Of a stretch of 11,203 bases of DNA, positions 1 through 7,977 are shown one piece after another. Origin of the DNA: Clostridia bacterium (lineage in GTDB: Bacteria > Bacillota_A > Clostridia > Peptostreptococcales > JAAYPU01); NCBI GenBank assembly GCA_022360735.1, contig JAKSCF010000740.1, positions 1 to 11,203 on the forward strand, in the 5' to 3' direction. Every line of letters starts with the position of its first letter. The stretch's first letter is position 1. Both the position numbers and the translations under genes were made by a program. Below the pieces are notes generated by a model that saw only the letters and a program-made list of their open reading frames with translations, had not been told where the DNA came from and did not search any database.

Positions 1-2
1 AA

Positions 3-197
3 CAAAACAGAAGCGAATTTATCCGAGAGGCTATGAAACTTTATTTAAGAGAAAGAAAAAAGATACGCATAAGAGAAATGATGAAAAAAGGATATATGGA
101 AATGGGGATGATTAATTTAGAGATTTCTGAGGTAGGCGTAGAAGAAGATAGATTAATCCTCGAAAAATATGAAAAAATATTAGCGGAGAGTGAGTGA
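3..197 (+). CDS. mazE: MazE/EndoAI-type antitoxin, C-terminal part (5' end outside the window)
   Basis: This open frame enters from the left edge and gives 64 residues before a TGA stop. It resembles the C-terminal part of the ribbon-helix-helix antitoxin EndoAI (YdcD) of Bacillus subtilis. The visible part has the [18 protein letters not shown] stretch, which fits the second helix of the RHH fold, then a [15 protein letters not shown] segment like EndoAI's RRGYMEMAKINLNIS. In this family the C-terminal tail wraps around the MazF dimer and blocks its RNA site, while the N-terminal RHH dimer binds the operon promoter for autoregulation. The frame overlaps the start region of mazF, as expected for a translationally coupled antitoxin-toxin pair. 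The start codon and promoter lie outside the window, so it is partial. The assignment rests on position and remembered family sequence. Confidence 0.85.
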   Translation, partial: QNRSEFIREAMKLYLRERKKIRIREMMKKGYMEMGMINLEISEVGVEEDRLILEKYEKILAESE

Positions 198-198
198 C

Positions 199-549
199 TT
201 GGTTATAAAACGAGGTGATATTTACTTTGCCGATTTAAGTCCGGTCATTGGCTCCGAACAAGGAGGACTGAGACCGGTTTTAGTCCTACAAAATGATATT
301 GGAAATAAATATAGCCCTACAGTCATCATCGCAGCGATTACTTCACAGATTAATAAAGCCAAACTTCCTACACATGTGGAAATTGGCGCTTTAGGGCATG
401 GACTAAATAAAGATTCGGTAGTTTTACTAGAGCAGATAAGAACCATTGACAAACAACGTCTAAAAGAAAAAATCGGGCACGCTGATGAGGATGTAATGAT
501 AAAAGTCAATGAAGCCCTATCAGTGAGTTTTGGATTAATAGATTTTTAA
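199..549 (+). CDS. mazF: MazF/EndoA (NdoA) family mRNA interferase toxin
   Basis: This is a sequence-specific endoribonuclease toxin of the type II MazEF system, acting on single-stranded mRNA in the cytoplasm. The Bacillus relative cuts at UACAU; the specificity here is not readable from sequence. The protein closely follows NdoA along its length: [42 protein letters not shown], and [13 protein letters not shown]. Counting from the TTG at 199 it has 116 residues, the NdoA length, and puts Arg25 and Thr48 at the catalytic positions known for NdoA. A GTG at 190 would add three residues, but the GGAG at 185-188 is only one base from it and ten bases from the TTG, so I prefer TTG. The gene overlaps or abuts the antitoxin stop at 197, which implies translational coupling. 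No disruption is seen, so the toxin looks intact. Confidence 0.95.
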   Translation: MVIKRGDIYFADLSPVIGSEQGGLRPVLVLQNDIGNKYSPTVIIAAITSQINKAKLPTHVEIGALGHGLNKDSVVLLEQIRTIDKQRLKEKIGHADEDVMIKVNEALSVSFGLIDF

Positions 550-564
550 TGGAGGATAACCAGG

Positions 565-1056
565 GTGAGAAACAAAGGAAAAGTATTGATAATAAGTTTT
601 ATAGGTTTAGTTATGTTCAGCATAATTGCTACAGCAAGTAGTAATAGTCTAGGAACTGAGCAAGATCCTGTCGTTACAGTTAGCTACGTAGAAGCAAAGA
701 TAAATGAGCTTAAGACATATATTGATGAAAAGCTCGCAAATACGACTTTACCATCTGATACTCAATCAACAACCGATGAACCTCAAGTCGTGACTGCATT
801 TGAGGTGCTTAATCTTCAAGAAAATCAAAGCCTAATTGGAAAAGATAGTACAGAAATAATACTAAGATCAGGAACAGCTAACGCTATAGATAATGGTGTA
901 GACGGCATTTCTGATTTGACAGGTGGAAAAGATCTTAAGAGTGGCGATGAGATTGAAAGAAACCATCTTTTAATTGTTCCCAGAGATGATGGAAGAGGCA
1001 TTTTAGCCACATCGGAAATATGGGTGATGGTAAAAGGTGGATATGAAATAAAATAG
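565..1056 (+). CDS. Secreted or membrane-anchored conserved protein of unknown function
   Basis: The start is GTG, with GGAGG at 551-555 nine bases upstream. The 163-residue product begins with a basic N-terminus (RNKGK) and a hydrophobic stretch at about residues 7-24, which fits a signal peptide or anchor. A charged, probably helical segment follows at about 38-60 (YVEAKINELKTYIDEKL), then a Thr/Ser/Gln-rich linker to about 75. The C-terminal block at about 80-163 contains TEIILRSG, a DLTGGKDLKSGDEI stretch, NHLLIVPRDDGRG and VMVKGGYEI. I recall this block as a domain in clostridial secreted proteins of unknown role, and I cannot name a function. The gene begins 15 bases after mazF and ends before a strong terminator, so it may be co-transcribed with the toxin pair, though a functional link is unproven. 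No catalytic motif is visible. Confidence 0.8.
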   Translation: MRNKGKVLIISFIGLVMFSIIATASSNSLGTEQDPVVTVSYVEAKINELKTYIDEKLANTTLPSDTQSTTDEPQVVTAFEVLNLQENQSLIGKDSTEIILRSGTANAIDNGVDGISDLTGGKDLKSGDEIERNHLLIVPRDDGRGILATSEIWVMVKGGYEIK

Positions 1057-1077
1057 ATATAATAAATTATTGAGATA

Positions 1078-1116
1078 GGGAAGAATTTTAAGAATTCTTC
1101 CCTTCCAGTTTTTTTT
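1078..1116 (+). terminator. Intrinsic terminator after the 565-1056 gene
   Basis: A perfect 10-bp stem is formed by GGGAAGAATT at 1078-1087 and AATTCTTCCC at 1093-1102, with a 5-base loop. Six bases later comes a run of eight T at 1109-1116. It separates the mazEF region from the DUF5693-led operon. The short gap between stem and T-run is slightly unusual. Confidence 0.85.
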
Positions 1117-1144
1117 GAATTTATTTGCTTTACTCGGATATAAA
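1115..1144 (+). promoter_or_regulatory. Possible sigma-A-type promoter for the DUF5693-csaB-tagA operon
   Basis: TTGAAT at 1115-1120 and TATAAA at 1139-1144 are 18 bases apart, which is acceptable -35/-10 geometry. They sit directly behind a terminator and about 50 bases before the ATG at 1192. The region is AT-rich, so chance matches are likely. The call rests mainly on position, since a promoter is needed somewhere between 1116 and 1180. Confidence 0.4.
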
Positions 1145-1191
1145 ATATCTTTACAATAGAATAGTAGATTATTATAGCTAGGAGGACAGAA

Positions 1192-3354
1192 ATGCAATTA
1201 TTGAGAAATAATAAGGTTTTCTATATATTGATTATCATATCCCTTGTGGTGGCCATAGCAGCTTCTTTGGGAAGAATCAATGTAGAAACCAATAATAAAA
1301 ATGTAGATGTTATAGTAGATTATACTGAATTAAATGAATTGGCTAAGCAAAGCAATGAAGACATCTCTGTTTGGCTTAACCTATTTACAGAACTGAAAGT
1401 TAATAAAGTAGGATTGTCGGAAGAAAGTCTTCACTCATTAATGGAAGAGGGACAACCGGTAAAAGCAGAAATTATGAAAAAGGTGGTAGAAGATATCCAT
1501 TGGGCGGATCATATGCCTGAAACCATGCTGAAAGCGATTTATTCAAACAATGAACAATATGACCCCAATGATGTTTTAATTACGACTTCTTCAGAAGATT
1601 TATTTGATTTTATAAAAGCTGCAATGGAAGAGCGATATGATTCAGATCGATACTTTACAGCACAAGGAGAAAATACATATTATATATTATTAGATGGGAC
1701 ACCTAAGGACACGCTATATTCATCTAAAGAAAAATTATTTGAGACCAATGATAACCCCTATAGAGAGCTTAGAAAAGCCGAGTATTCAAAGCTTATGTAT
1801 CTAAGCCTTGGATTTGATAAAGATAAATTACAAAAAGTCAAAAATGCTGATATGCAAATTATTCCAAGAACTGTAGGATTTGATGGATGGAATGGAACAA
1901 AATTTGAAAAAGCTGTTGTAGAAGAATATTCGCAGTTAAAGGAAATACCAGAATATATTCTTTTTGCAGGCTTAGAAATAATTGGACAAGATGAAGGCAG
2001 TGTATTTATTAAAGATTATATTGAATCCAATCATATTAAAATCGGAATGGTAGAATCAACCTTCCAAAGAGGCCACAACGAACAAACAGGTCTTTTTGAA
2101 TTGGTAGAAGCATCCAACTATAATATGGTACGAACATTTACAACTTGGAATTACATACAAAATAGATATCAATACTACAATTATCCTGGGGCAGAAGAAA
2201 TTGAAAATACTTTTTTTAGAGCGATTACGGAAAGAAATATTCGCTTAATTTATTTTAAACCCATAAAAGAGTTTAAAGACCATTATGTTTACATTACCGA
2301 TAAAAATGAGTATATCAAAATGTTTGAAAGCCTAGAAAGTAGAATTGCTGAACATGGTATATATTTTGGGCCGGCTTCTGTGATGCCGCCATATAAAATC
2401 GGTGTTGTTAAAAAGGTTCTGATGACTTTAGGAACCATTGCCGGGGGAATGATTTTATTATCTGCCTTCATTGACCTAAAAAATAGATATAAGTATGGTT
2501 TACTGGGCCTGGGTTCAATAGGCGCCATTGGTGCATTTATAGTAAGTGCTCAATTAGCTGAGTTGGCATCCGCTCTGGCAGCATCTATTATTTTTCCTTC
2601 ATTGGCTATATATTATCTATTGTTACGATGTCGGTATTATCAGTCTGTTTTAGCTCAGGATGAAAAATTATCAAAAACAATTATATTTTCAATTAAAGAA
2701 CTTTTGATTGCTTCAAGTATTTCTGCTATAGGGGCACTATTGACATCAGCAGTCATAGCAGATATTGACTATTTATTGGAATTAAGCTTTTTTAGAGGTG
2801 TCAAGCTGGCACAATTGGGACCGATTATCATATTTATGCTTTTGTATTTATCTATTTTTGGGTCAAAACAATCCCTAAATAAAAAGTTTGATATGAGTGG
2901 GATACAAGATATTCTAGCCTACAACATAAAAGTATGGGTGGTATTAGTAGGAGGAATTGTTTTGGCGGCCGGCTATGTTTATATGGCTCGAACTGGTCAT
3001 GAAACATCCATAGAACCTTTGAAAATAGAAATGATATTTAGGAATTTCTTAGAAGAAAAATTATTCGCCAGACCAAGAAATAAAGAATTTTTAATAGCTT
3101 TTCCGGCGTTGATGCTAACCGTATATATGATCATTCGGAGATTGAAAAACTGGATACCGTTTATCTTTGGAATAGCAGCAGTGATTGGCCAAACTTCTAT
3201 TGTAAATACCTTTATGCATATGAGGACTCCAATGTATCTTTCCATTGTTCGTACAGGTTATTCTCTTTTGTTTGGGATCGTTTTGGGGGTACTATATTTA
3301 GTCTTATTTGAATTATTATTAAGGATCATAAAAAGGGTTAAAGGAGAAGCTTAA
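1192..3354 (+). CDS. DUF5693-family multi-pass membrane protein (cell-wall polymer locus)
   Basis: This 720-residue protein starts at ATG 1192 with GGAGG at 1181-1185. It has one N-terminal membrane segment (about 9-26), a large domain to about residue 405 that probably lies outside the membrane, and about nine further membrane segments (roughly 408-427, 436-452, 456-478, 503-522, 541-556, 581-599, 632-648, 654-672 and 684-710). The early VDYTELNELAKQ region and the later FRGVKLAQLGP and PRNKEFLIAFPAL stretches match my memory of the DUF5693 family, which has no established biochemical role. It lies two bases before csaB, and in Clostridia members of this family are typically next to csaB. 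That context suggests work on synthesis, export or modification of a secondary cell-wall polysaccharide, which is an inference. The length fits the family and no break is seen. Confidence 0.85.
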   Translation: MQLLRNNKVFYILIIISLVVAIAASLGRINVETNNKNVDVIVDYTELNELAKQSNEDISVWLNLFTELKVNKVGLSEESLHSLMEEGQPVKAEIMKKVVEDIHWADHMPETMLKAIYSNNEQYDPNDVLITTSSEDLFDFIKAAMEERYDSDRYFTAQGENTYYILLDGTPKDTLYSSKEKLFETNDNPYRELRKAEYSKLMYLSLGFDKDKLQKVKNADMQIIPRTVGFDGWNGTKFEKAVVEEYSQLKEIPEYILFAGLEIIGQDEGSVFIKDYIESNHIKIGMVESTFQRGHNEQTGLFELVEASNYNMVRTFTTWNYIQNRYQYYNYPGAEEIENTFFRAITERNIRLIYFKPIKEFKDHYVYITDKNEYIKMFESLESRIAEHGIYFGPASVMPPYKIGVVKKVLMTLGTIAGGMILLSAFIDLKNRYKYGLLGLGSIGAIGAFIVSAQLAELASALAASIIFPSLAIYYLLLRCRYYQSVLAQDEKLSKTIIFSIKELLIASSISAIGALLTSAVIADIDYLLELSFFRGVKLAQLGPIIIFMLLYLSIFGSKQSLNKKFDMSGIQDILAYNIKVWVVLVGGIVLAAGYVYMARTGHETSIEPLKIEMIFRNFLEEKLFARPRNKEFLIAFPALMLTVYMIIRRLKNWIPFIFGIAAVIGQTSIVNTFMHMRTPMYLSIVRTGYSLLFGIVLGVLYLVLFELLLRIIKRVKGEA

Positions 3355-3356
3355 AT

Positions 3357-4463
3357 ATGCATAAAATTGTTATTTCCGGTTATTATGGCTTTAATAACAT
3401 TGGTGATGAATCTATACTGCGCGCAGTAGTAGATAACTTAAGAGAGAAACTTGGAGACATAGAAATCACAGTGCTATCACAAAATCCAAGCTTAACCAGT
3501 GAGAAATTTAATGTTAAATCTGTCTATAGAATGAATGTTAAACAAGTTATAGGTGCAATAAAGTCAGCAGATTTATTAATCAGTGGCGGCGGCAGCCTAT
3601 TACAAGATTCCACCAGCAAAAAGAGCATCGCCTACTATCTGGGGATTATTTGGATTGCATTGATTTTAAGAAAAAAAGTGTTTATATATAGTCAAGGGAT
3701 AGGTCCCATTGGAAGTAAATTCAACCGAATGTTAGTGAAAAAGACCTTGAATTGCCTGAATTATATTGTTGTCAGAGACGAACAATCCAAAGAATTGCTT
3801 TGTGAAATTGGTGTTGAGCCTTCTAATATTTACGTTACGGCAGATCCGGTTATTCGAGTTAAAAAAGCCAATTTGGATATGGGTGAGGCTATATTGAAGG
3901 AAGCAGGATTTGTTAATCAGCCTAATAAAATGACCGTAGGATTTGCTTTGCGAGGGCTTAAATTAAAAGGTAATTTTATTGATGAAATATGTAAAGCGGT
4001 TGAACAAATTATTGATAAATATAATTCTCAAGTGGTATTTATACCTTTTCACTATAATGAAGATATGCAAGCCATTCAAGAAATTGAAAATAAATTGGGA
4101 GATAAAGCCACATATATTAAAGATAAGCACTTAACGGAAGAAATGTTAAGTATTATTGGAAATATGGATATATTGGTGGGTGTAAGGCTCCATTCTTTAA
4201 TCCATGCTGCCATAATGGATGTTCCCATGATTGCCATATCTTATGACCCCAAAATCAATTCCTTTATGCATATGTTTGGGATGAAAGCTCTTTGTAGTAT
4301 ATATGATTTTCAAAGCGAATTTCTGTTGGAAGAATTTGAGTATATTATACACCATATGGATTCAACAAAAGAAAGAATCCAAGGTCATATAGAAGAGCTA
4401 ATCACTAAACTTGATCAGAATGAAATGCTAATACATGAATTGCTTGAAATAGGAGAACAATAA
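3357..4463 (+). CDS. csaB: CsaB polysaccharide pyruvyl transferase
   Basis: CsaB adds a pyruvyl ketal, with phosphoenolpyruvate as donor, to a sugar of the secondary cell-wall polymer. The pyruvylated sugar is the ligand for SLH domains of S-layer and other surface proteins. The 368-residue product has the family's opening SGYYGFNNIGDESIL (about 7-21), the LLISGGGSLLQD loop (about 73-84), a YSQGIGP motif, VVRDEQSKELL, VTADPV, and the C-terminal GVRLHSLIHAAI with His and Arg typical of the pyruvyl-transferase superfamily. ATG 3357 lies two bases after the DUF5693 stop, with an AAGGAG site at 3341-3346. Its stop overlaps the tagA start by one base. It is cytoplasmic, with no signal peptide. The family assignment is firm; the exact acceptor sugar is not deducible. 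Confidence 0.93.
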   Translation: MHKIVISGYYGFNNIGDESILRAVVDNLREKLGDIEITVLSQNPSLTSEKFNVKSVYRMNVKQVIGAIKSADLLISGGGSLLQDSTSKKSIAYYLGIIWIALILRKKVFIYSQGIGPIGSKFNRMLVKKTLNCLNYIVVRDEQSKELLCEIGVEPSNIYVTADPVIRVKKANLDMGEAILKEAGFVNQPNKMTVGFALRGLKLKGNFIDEICKAVEQIIDKYNSQVVFIPFHYNEDMQAIQEIENKLGDKATYIKDKHLTEEMLSIIGNMDILVGVRLHSLIHAAIMDVPMIAISYDPKINSFMHMFGMKALCSIYDFQSEFLLEEFEYIIHHMDSTKERIQGHIEELITKLDQNEMLIHELLEIGEQ

Positions 4464-5191
4464 TGAAACGGTTAGATATACTGGGCATACACGTGGACAA
4501 GGTTACGAAAGAAGAAGCCTTAAATACATTTAAAAAACTAATAGCATCAGATGGCTGTCAAATGATTATAACGCCTAATTCTGAGATTGTTATGAGTGCT
4601 ACAAAAGATCATCATCTAAGGACAATCATTAATGATGCGGATATGGTTATTCCTGATGGCATAGGGCTTGTTTATGCTTCAAGAATAATAGGCCAACCAT
4701 TAAGGGAGAGAGTGACAGGCATTGATTTTCTGGAAAGTGCCTTGAATTATTTGAATCAAATTAAGGGATCGATATTTTTACTGGGAAGTAAACCTGGGGT
4801 TGCAAATAAAGCGGCAGAAAAAATGAAAGAAAAATATCCGGACTTATTAATTTCAGGAACATATCATGGCTATTTCGGCGAAGGTGATGAAGAAACAGTG
4901 ATTCAAATGATAAATGATGCAAGACCTGATTTTTTATGCGTAGCGTTAGGGTCTCCGAAACAAGAGAAAATGGTTAAGAAGTATCAAGAACAATTGAAGG
5001 CTAAGGCAGCAATTGGAATAGGGGGCAGTTTAGATGTATGGGCAGGAGAACTAAAGAGAGCACCCAAGTTTTACCAAGACTATGGCTTAGAATGGCTATA
5101 TCGTTTAATACAACAGCCCAGCAGATATAAACGAATGGCAGCACTACCGGCTTTTATATTAAAGGTTTTTTTTAGGAGAAACAAAAAATAA
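4463..5191 (+). CDS. tagA: WecG/TagA/CpsF family N-acetylmannosaminyltransferase
   Basis: Members of this glycosyltransferase family (GT26) transfer ManNAc from UDP-ManNAc to undecaprenyl-diphospho-GlcNAc, making the linkage disaccharide of wall teichoic acids or related wall polymers on the inner membrane face. The 242-residue product has TPNSEIV with Thr37, PDGIG with Asp65 (both at positions reported as important in Thermoanaerobacter TagA), RVTGIDF, FLLGSKPGV, GYFGEGDEE and LGSPKQEK. It also has the C-terminal membrane-associating tail (RAPKFYQDYGLEWLYRL, then a basic region). ATG 4463 shares one base with the csaB stop, with GGAG at 4452-4455, so the two are translationally coupled. Together with csaB it points to a ManNAc-containing pyruvylated secondary wall polymer. 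The polymer identity (teichoic acid or polysaccharide) stays open. Confidence 0.93.
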   Translation: MKRLDILGIHVDKVTKEEALNTFKKLIASDGCQMIITPNSEIVMSATKDHHLRTIINDADMVIPDGIGLVYASRIIGQPLRERVTGIDFLESALNYLNQIKGSIFLLGSKPGVANKAAEKMKEKYPDLLISGTYHGYFGEGDEETVIQMINDARPDFLCVALGSPKQEKMVKKYQEQLKAKAAIGIGGSLDVWAGELKRAPKFYQDYGLEWLYRLIQQPSRYKRMAALPAFILKVFFRRNKK

Positions 5192-5207
5192 AGTTGAGGA
5201 CAATAGA

Positions 5208-6068
5208 ATGAAAAAAATTAGATGGGTATTATGGGACTATTTTTTAATGACACTGGGAACTTTTCTGATGGCTTTGGCATTGGTTTCGTTCTTAGAGCCA
5301 TATATTATTGCACCAGGTGGTGTTACAGGCTTAGCAATCATTATTAAAAAGGTCATAGGTGTTCCTATGGACATTACCAATCTAGTCATAAATGTTCCTT
5401 TGTTCATTATGGGTTTAGTGATGCTTGGAAAAAGATTTGGTTTTAACACGGCTTATGCTACGGTAATGCTCTCTGTTTTTATTCGAGTTACAAGTATGAC
5501 CATCAATATAGACAACTTTTACTTAGAAGATATGCTTTTAGCTGCTATTTATGGCGGTGTGATTATGGGTGTGGGCATTGGACTTGTATTTAGGACGGGA
5601 GGAACTACAGGAGGTACAGATTTAGCTGGAGCACTATTACATAAATATTTTCCTCATATCAGTATCCCTAAATTAATGATGGTGCTGGATTTATTTATTG
5701 TTGTAGGATCCGGGATTGTTAACCGGAAACTTGAAACAGCACTGTATTCCATTATTGCACTTTTTATTTTGGTAAGAGTTGCAGACTTAATCGTAGAAGG
5801 TTTGAATTATGCAAAAGAATTTATTATAATATCAGAGAAGCATGAAGAAATAGGAAATGCTATTATTCATAAACTGGATAGAAGTGCTACTGTGTTAAGA
5901 TCTAAAGGGCTATTTTCTGGAGAAGATAAAAACGTACTCATGTGTATTGTAAGTCGTTCAGAAGTGGCTTTACTTAAAAAAACCATAGAAGAAATTGACC
6001 AGTATGCTTTTGTAAGAGTAAGTACAGTATATGAAGTATTAGGAGAAGGATTTACGAGAGAGAAATAA
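5208..6068 (+). CDS. YitT-family membrane protein with C-terminal DUF2179 domain
   Basis: This 286-residue protein has about five or six membrane segments in its first 195 residues. It carries the conserved APGGVTGLAIIIKK (about 35-48) and RTGGTTGGTDLAG (about 129-141) motifs of the YitT family. A soluble DUF2179 domain follows at about 202-282 (EFIIISEKHEEIGNAI, RSATVLRSKGLFSGEDK, VRVSTVYEVLG). Such proteins are assumed to be transporters, but the substrate of most is unknown. ATG 5208 has GAGGA at 5196-5200 and lies 16 bases after tagA. It is probably in the same operon, though there is no clear functional tie to wall polymer synthesis. Several paralogs per genome are usual in Clostridia, so I give no gene symbol. 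Confidence 0.92.
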   Translation: MKKIRWVLWDYFLMTLGTFLMALALVSFLEPYIIAPGGVTGLAIIIKKVIGVPMDITNLVINVPLFIMGLVMLGKRFGFNTAYATVMLSVFIRVTSMTINIDNFYLEDMLLAAIYGGVIMGVGIGLVFRTGGTTGGTDLAGALLHKYFPHISIPKLMMVLDLFIVVGSGIVNRKLETALYSIIALFILVRVADLIVEGLNYAKEFIIISEKHEEIGNAIIHKLDRSATVLRSKGLFSGEDKNVLMCIVSRSEVALLKKTIEEIDQYAFVRVSTVYEVLGEGFTREK

Positions 6069-6084
6069 GTAGGAGGAAAAGAAA

Positions 6085-6915
6085 ATGAGTGTGGATTACA
6101 ATCAATTAAAATTCACGGCTAATCAAATTAGGCAAAGCATTATTAAATCGGTTCACGCCGCTGGATCCGGACATCCGGGCGGCTCCCTATCGGCTGTAGA
6201 ATTGCTAACGGTACTATATTTTCATAAGATGAATATTGACCCCAATGATTCGAATAAACCAGACCGGGATAAATTTGTTTTATCCAAAGGGCATGCTGCA
6301 CCTGTACTTTACAGTACACTTGCGGAAAGAGGTTATTTTGAAAAAGATGAACTATTGAATTTAAGAAAAATGGGAGCAATCCTTCAAGGACATCCGGATA
6401 TGAAGAGAATACCCGGAGTAGAAATGTCAACCGGGTCTTTAGGCCAAGGATTTTCTACTAGCATTGGCATGGCTTTGGCCAATAAGTTAGATAATAAAGA
6501 AGGGAAAATATATGTTCTCTTAGGGGATGGTGAAATACAAGAAGGATTAATATGGGAAGCGGCTATGAGTGCAGGACATTATCAGCTGGATAACTTAGTT
6601 GCTATTTTAGATTTTAATGGTCTCCAAATTGATGGACCCAATGATGAAGTTATGACCGTTACTCCTGTTAAAGATAAATGGGAAAGCTTTGGCTGGCAGG
6701 TTATTGAAATTGATGGGCATGATTATGATGAAATAATAAATGCTTTTGATACAGCAGGAAAAGCAGGTCAACCAACCATGGTAATTGCACGAACGATTAA
6801 AGGCAAAGGTGTTTCATTTATGGAAGGTCATGCCGGATGGCATGGTAAAGCACCAAATGACGAAGAAATGAAAATAGCTTTAGCAGATTTAGGAGGGGAT
6901 GCAGATGTCAAATAA
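6085..6915 (+). CDS. Transketolase, N-terminal (thiamine diphosphate-binding) subunit
   Basis: This is the first half of a split transketolase. The full enzyme moves two-carbon units between ketose and aldose phosphates in the non-oxidative pentose phosphate pathway. The 276-residue product has GSGHPGGSLSAVELL with His30, LSKGHAAP with His70, STGSLGQG (115-122), and the ThDP/Mg motif GDGEIQEG (147-154) ending at Asn178. Near the end is KGKGVSFME followed by WHGKAPN. ATG 6085 has a perfect AGGAGG at 6071-6076. The gene follows yitT by 16 bases and overlaps its partner subunit by 11 bases, which fits one-to-one synthesis of the two chains. Split transketolases are common in Clostridia and archaea. 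A related DXS activity is unlikely, since DXS is a single longer chain. Confidence 0.95.
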   Translation: MSVDYNQLKFTANQIRQSIIKSVHAAGSGHPGGSLSAVELLTVLYFHKMNIDPNDSNKPDRDKFVLSKGHAAPVLYSTLAERGYFEKDELLNLRKMGAILQGHPDMKRIPGVEMSTGSLGQGFSTSIGMALANKLDNKEGKIYVLLGDGEIQEGLIWEAAMSAGHYQLDNLVAILDFNGLQIDGPNDEVMTVTPVKDKWESFGWQVIEIDGHDYDEIINAFDTAGKAGQPTMVIARTIKGKGVSFMEGHAGWHGKAPNDEEMKIALADLGGDADVK

Positions 6916-7837
6916 AATTGCTACAAGAAAAGCCTATGGAAAAGCTTTGGTTAATCTTGGAGAAGAAAACAAAGATATTGTTGTTCTGGATGCTGATCTT
7001 TCAAAATCAACAATGACTGCAGATTTTTCTGGCAAGTATAAAGAAAGATTTTTTAATATGGGAATAGCTGAACAAAATTTAATGGGTACGGCAGCAGGAT
7101 TGGCAGCATCAGGAAAAACCGTTTTTGCAAGTACTTTCGCAGTATTTGCTGCAGGAAGAGCTTTTGAAATTATTAGAAATTCAATCTGCTATCCTGTTCT
7201 TAATGTTAAAGTATGTGCCACTCACGCAGGTATAACGGTTGGAGAAGACGGCGGCAGTCATCAGGCCGTTGAAGATATATCGTTAATGAGAACGCTTCCA
7301 AATATGATTGTTATTAATCCTTGTGATGCTACTTCCGCTAAAAAAGCCATATATAAAGCTGCAGAGTATAATGGCCCGGTATATGTTCGATTGGGTAGAG
7401 TAGCAGTTCCGATTTTGTATGGTGAAGATGAATTGGATTTTGAAATAGGTAAAGGTATTTGCTTAAAAGAGGGAACAGATATAAGCATTATTGCAACAGG
7501 GATTATGGTCCATGAAGCTCTAAAAGCTGCAAAAGAATTAGAGGATAAAGGCGTAAAAGCAAGAGTTATTGATATACATACGATTAAGCCCATTGATGAA
7601 GAAATAATTATTAAAGCTGCTCAGGAAACAGGAGCTATTATTACAGCCGAAGAACACAGCATCATTGGCGGACTGGGATCTGCAGTGGCTGAAGTAGCAG
7701 CTAAGCATTGTCCTGTTAAAATGAAAATGGTAGGCATTCAAGACTGCTTTGGAGAATCAGGGAAACCTGACCAACTGATGGAACAATTCGGACTAACATC
7801 CAACGATATAGTAAAAGCAGCTAATGAATTACTATAA
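6905..7837 (+). CDS. Transketolase, C-terminal (pyrimidine-binding) subunit
   Basis: This is the second half of the split transketolase. It supplies the pyrimidine-binding domain with the catalytic Glu of NMGIAEQN (Glu56) and the C-terminal transketolase domain. Other recognisable stretches are VCATHAGITVGEDGGSHQ, EDISLMRTLPNMIVINPCDA, GPVYVRLGR and AEEHSIIGGLGSAVAE. An ATG at 6899 is only two bases from the AGGAGG at 6891-6896, while the ATG at 6905 is eight bases away, so I use 6905, giving 310 residues. The ribosome site lies inside the 3' end of the partner gene, whose stop is at 6915, indicating translational coupling. This is the last gene of the run that begins at 1192. No clear simple terminator follows it before 7915. 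Confidence 0.95.
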   Translation: MSNKIATRKAYGKALVNLGEENKDIVVLDADLSKSTMTADFSGKYKERFFNMGIAEQNLMGTAAGLAASGKTVFASTFAVFAAGRAFEIIRNSICYPVLNVKVCATHAGITVGEDGGSHQAVEDISLMRTLPNMIVINPCDATSAKKAIYKAAEYNGPVYVRLGRVAVPILYGEDELDFEIGKGICLKEGTDISIIATGIMVHEALKAAKELEDKGVKARVIDIHTIKPIDEEIIIKAAQETGAIITAEEHSIIGGLGSAVAEVAAKHCPVKMKMVGIQDCFGESGKPDQLMEQFGLTSNDIVKAANELL

Positions 7838-7977
7838 TATAAATGGCTTAAATCCAAAATACTTGTACCTTTTAGTAGTTTCCGTAAATAATCTGGATTA
7901 AAATAAGAATAATCAAGCTCACTCCCGAATAAAGATATAGTGTATTATTGAACAACCTATAAAGGAGTGAGTTTTTA
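7838..7977 (+). other. Intergenic leader between the transketolase operon and the PrcB-domain gene
   Basis: This 140-base AT-rich gap has no credible reading frame. It holds a weak promoter candidate (TTGTAC at 7863-7868, TAAATA at 7885-7890, 16-base spacer), a short imperfect inverted repeat (AATCCA at 7851-7856, TGGATT at 7894-7899), and the long-range stem at 7915-7974 listed separately. Confidence 0.5.
7915..7974 (+). promoter_or_regulatory. Long-range RNA stem covering the ribosome site of the PrcB-domain gene
   Basis: The segment 7915-7925 (AAGCTCACTCC) pairs over 11 bp, including one G-U pair, with 7964-7974 (GGAGTGAGTTT). The right arm contains the GGAG of the Shine-Dalgarno site for the TTG start at 7978 and runs into a T-rich stretch. 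The 38-base loop can form a smaller 5-bp hairpin (TATAG 7936-7940, CTATA 7957-7961). Folded, the stem would hide the ribosome site. With the T-run it could also act as a weak terminator for the operon before it. The pairing is seen; the regulatory role is inferred, and no known riboswitch class is recognised. Confidence 0.5.
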
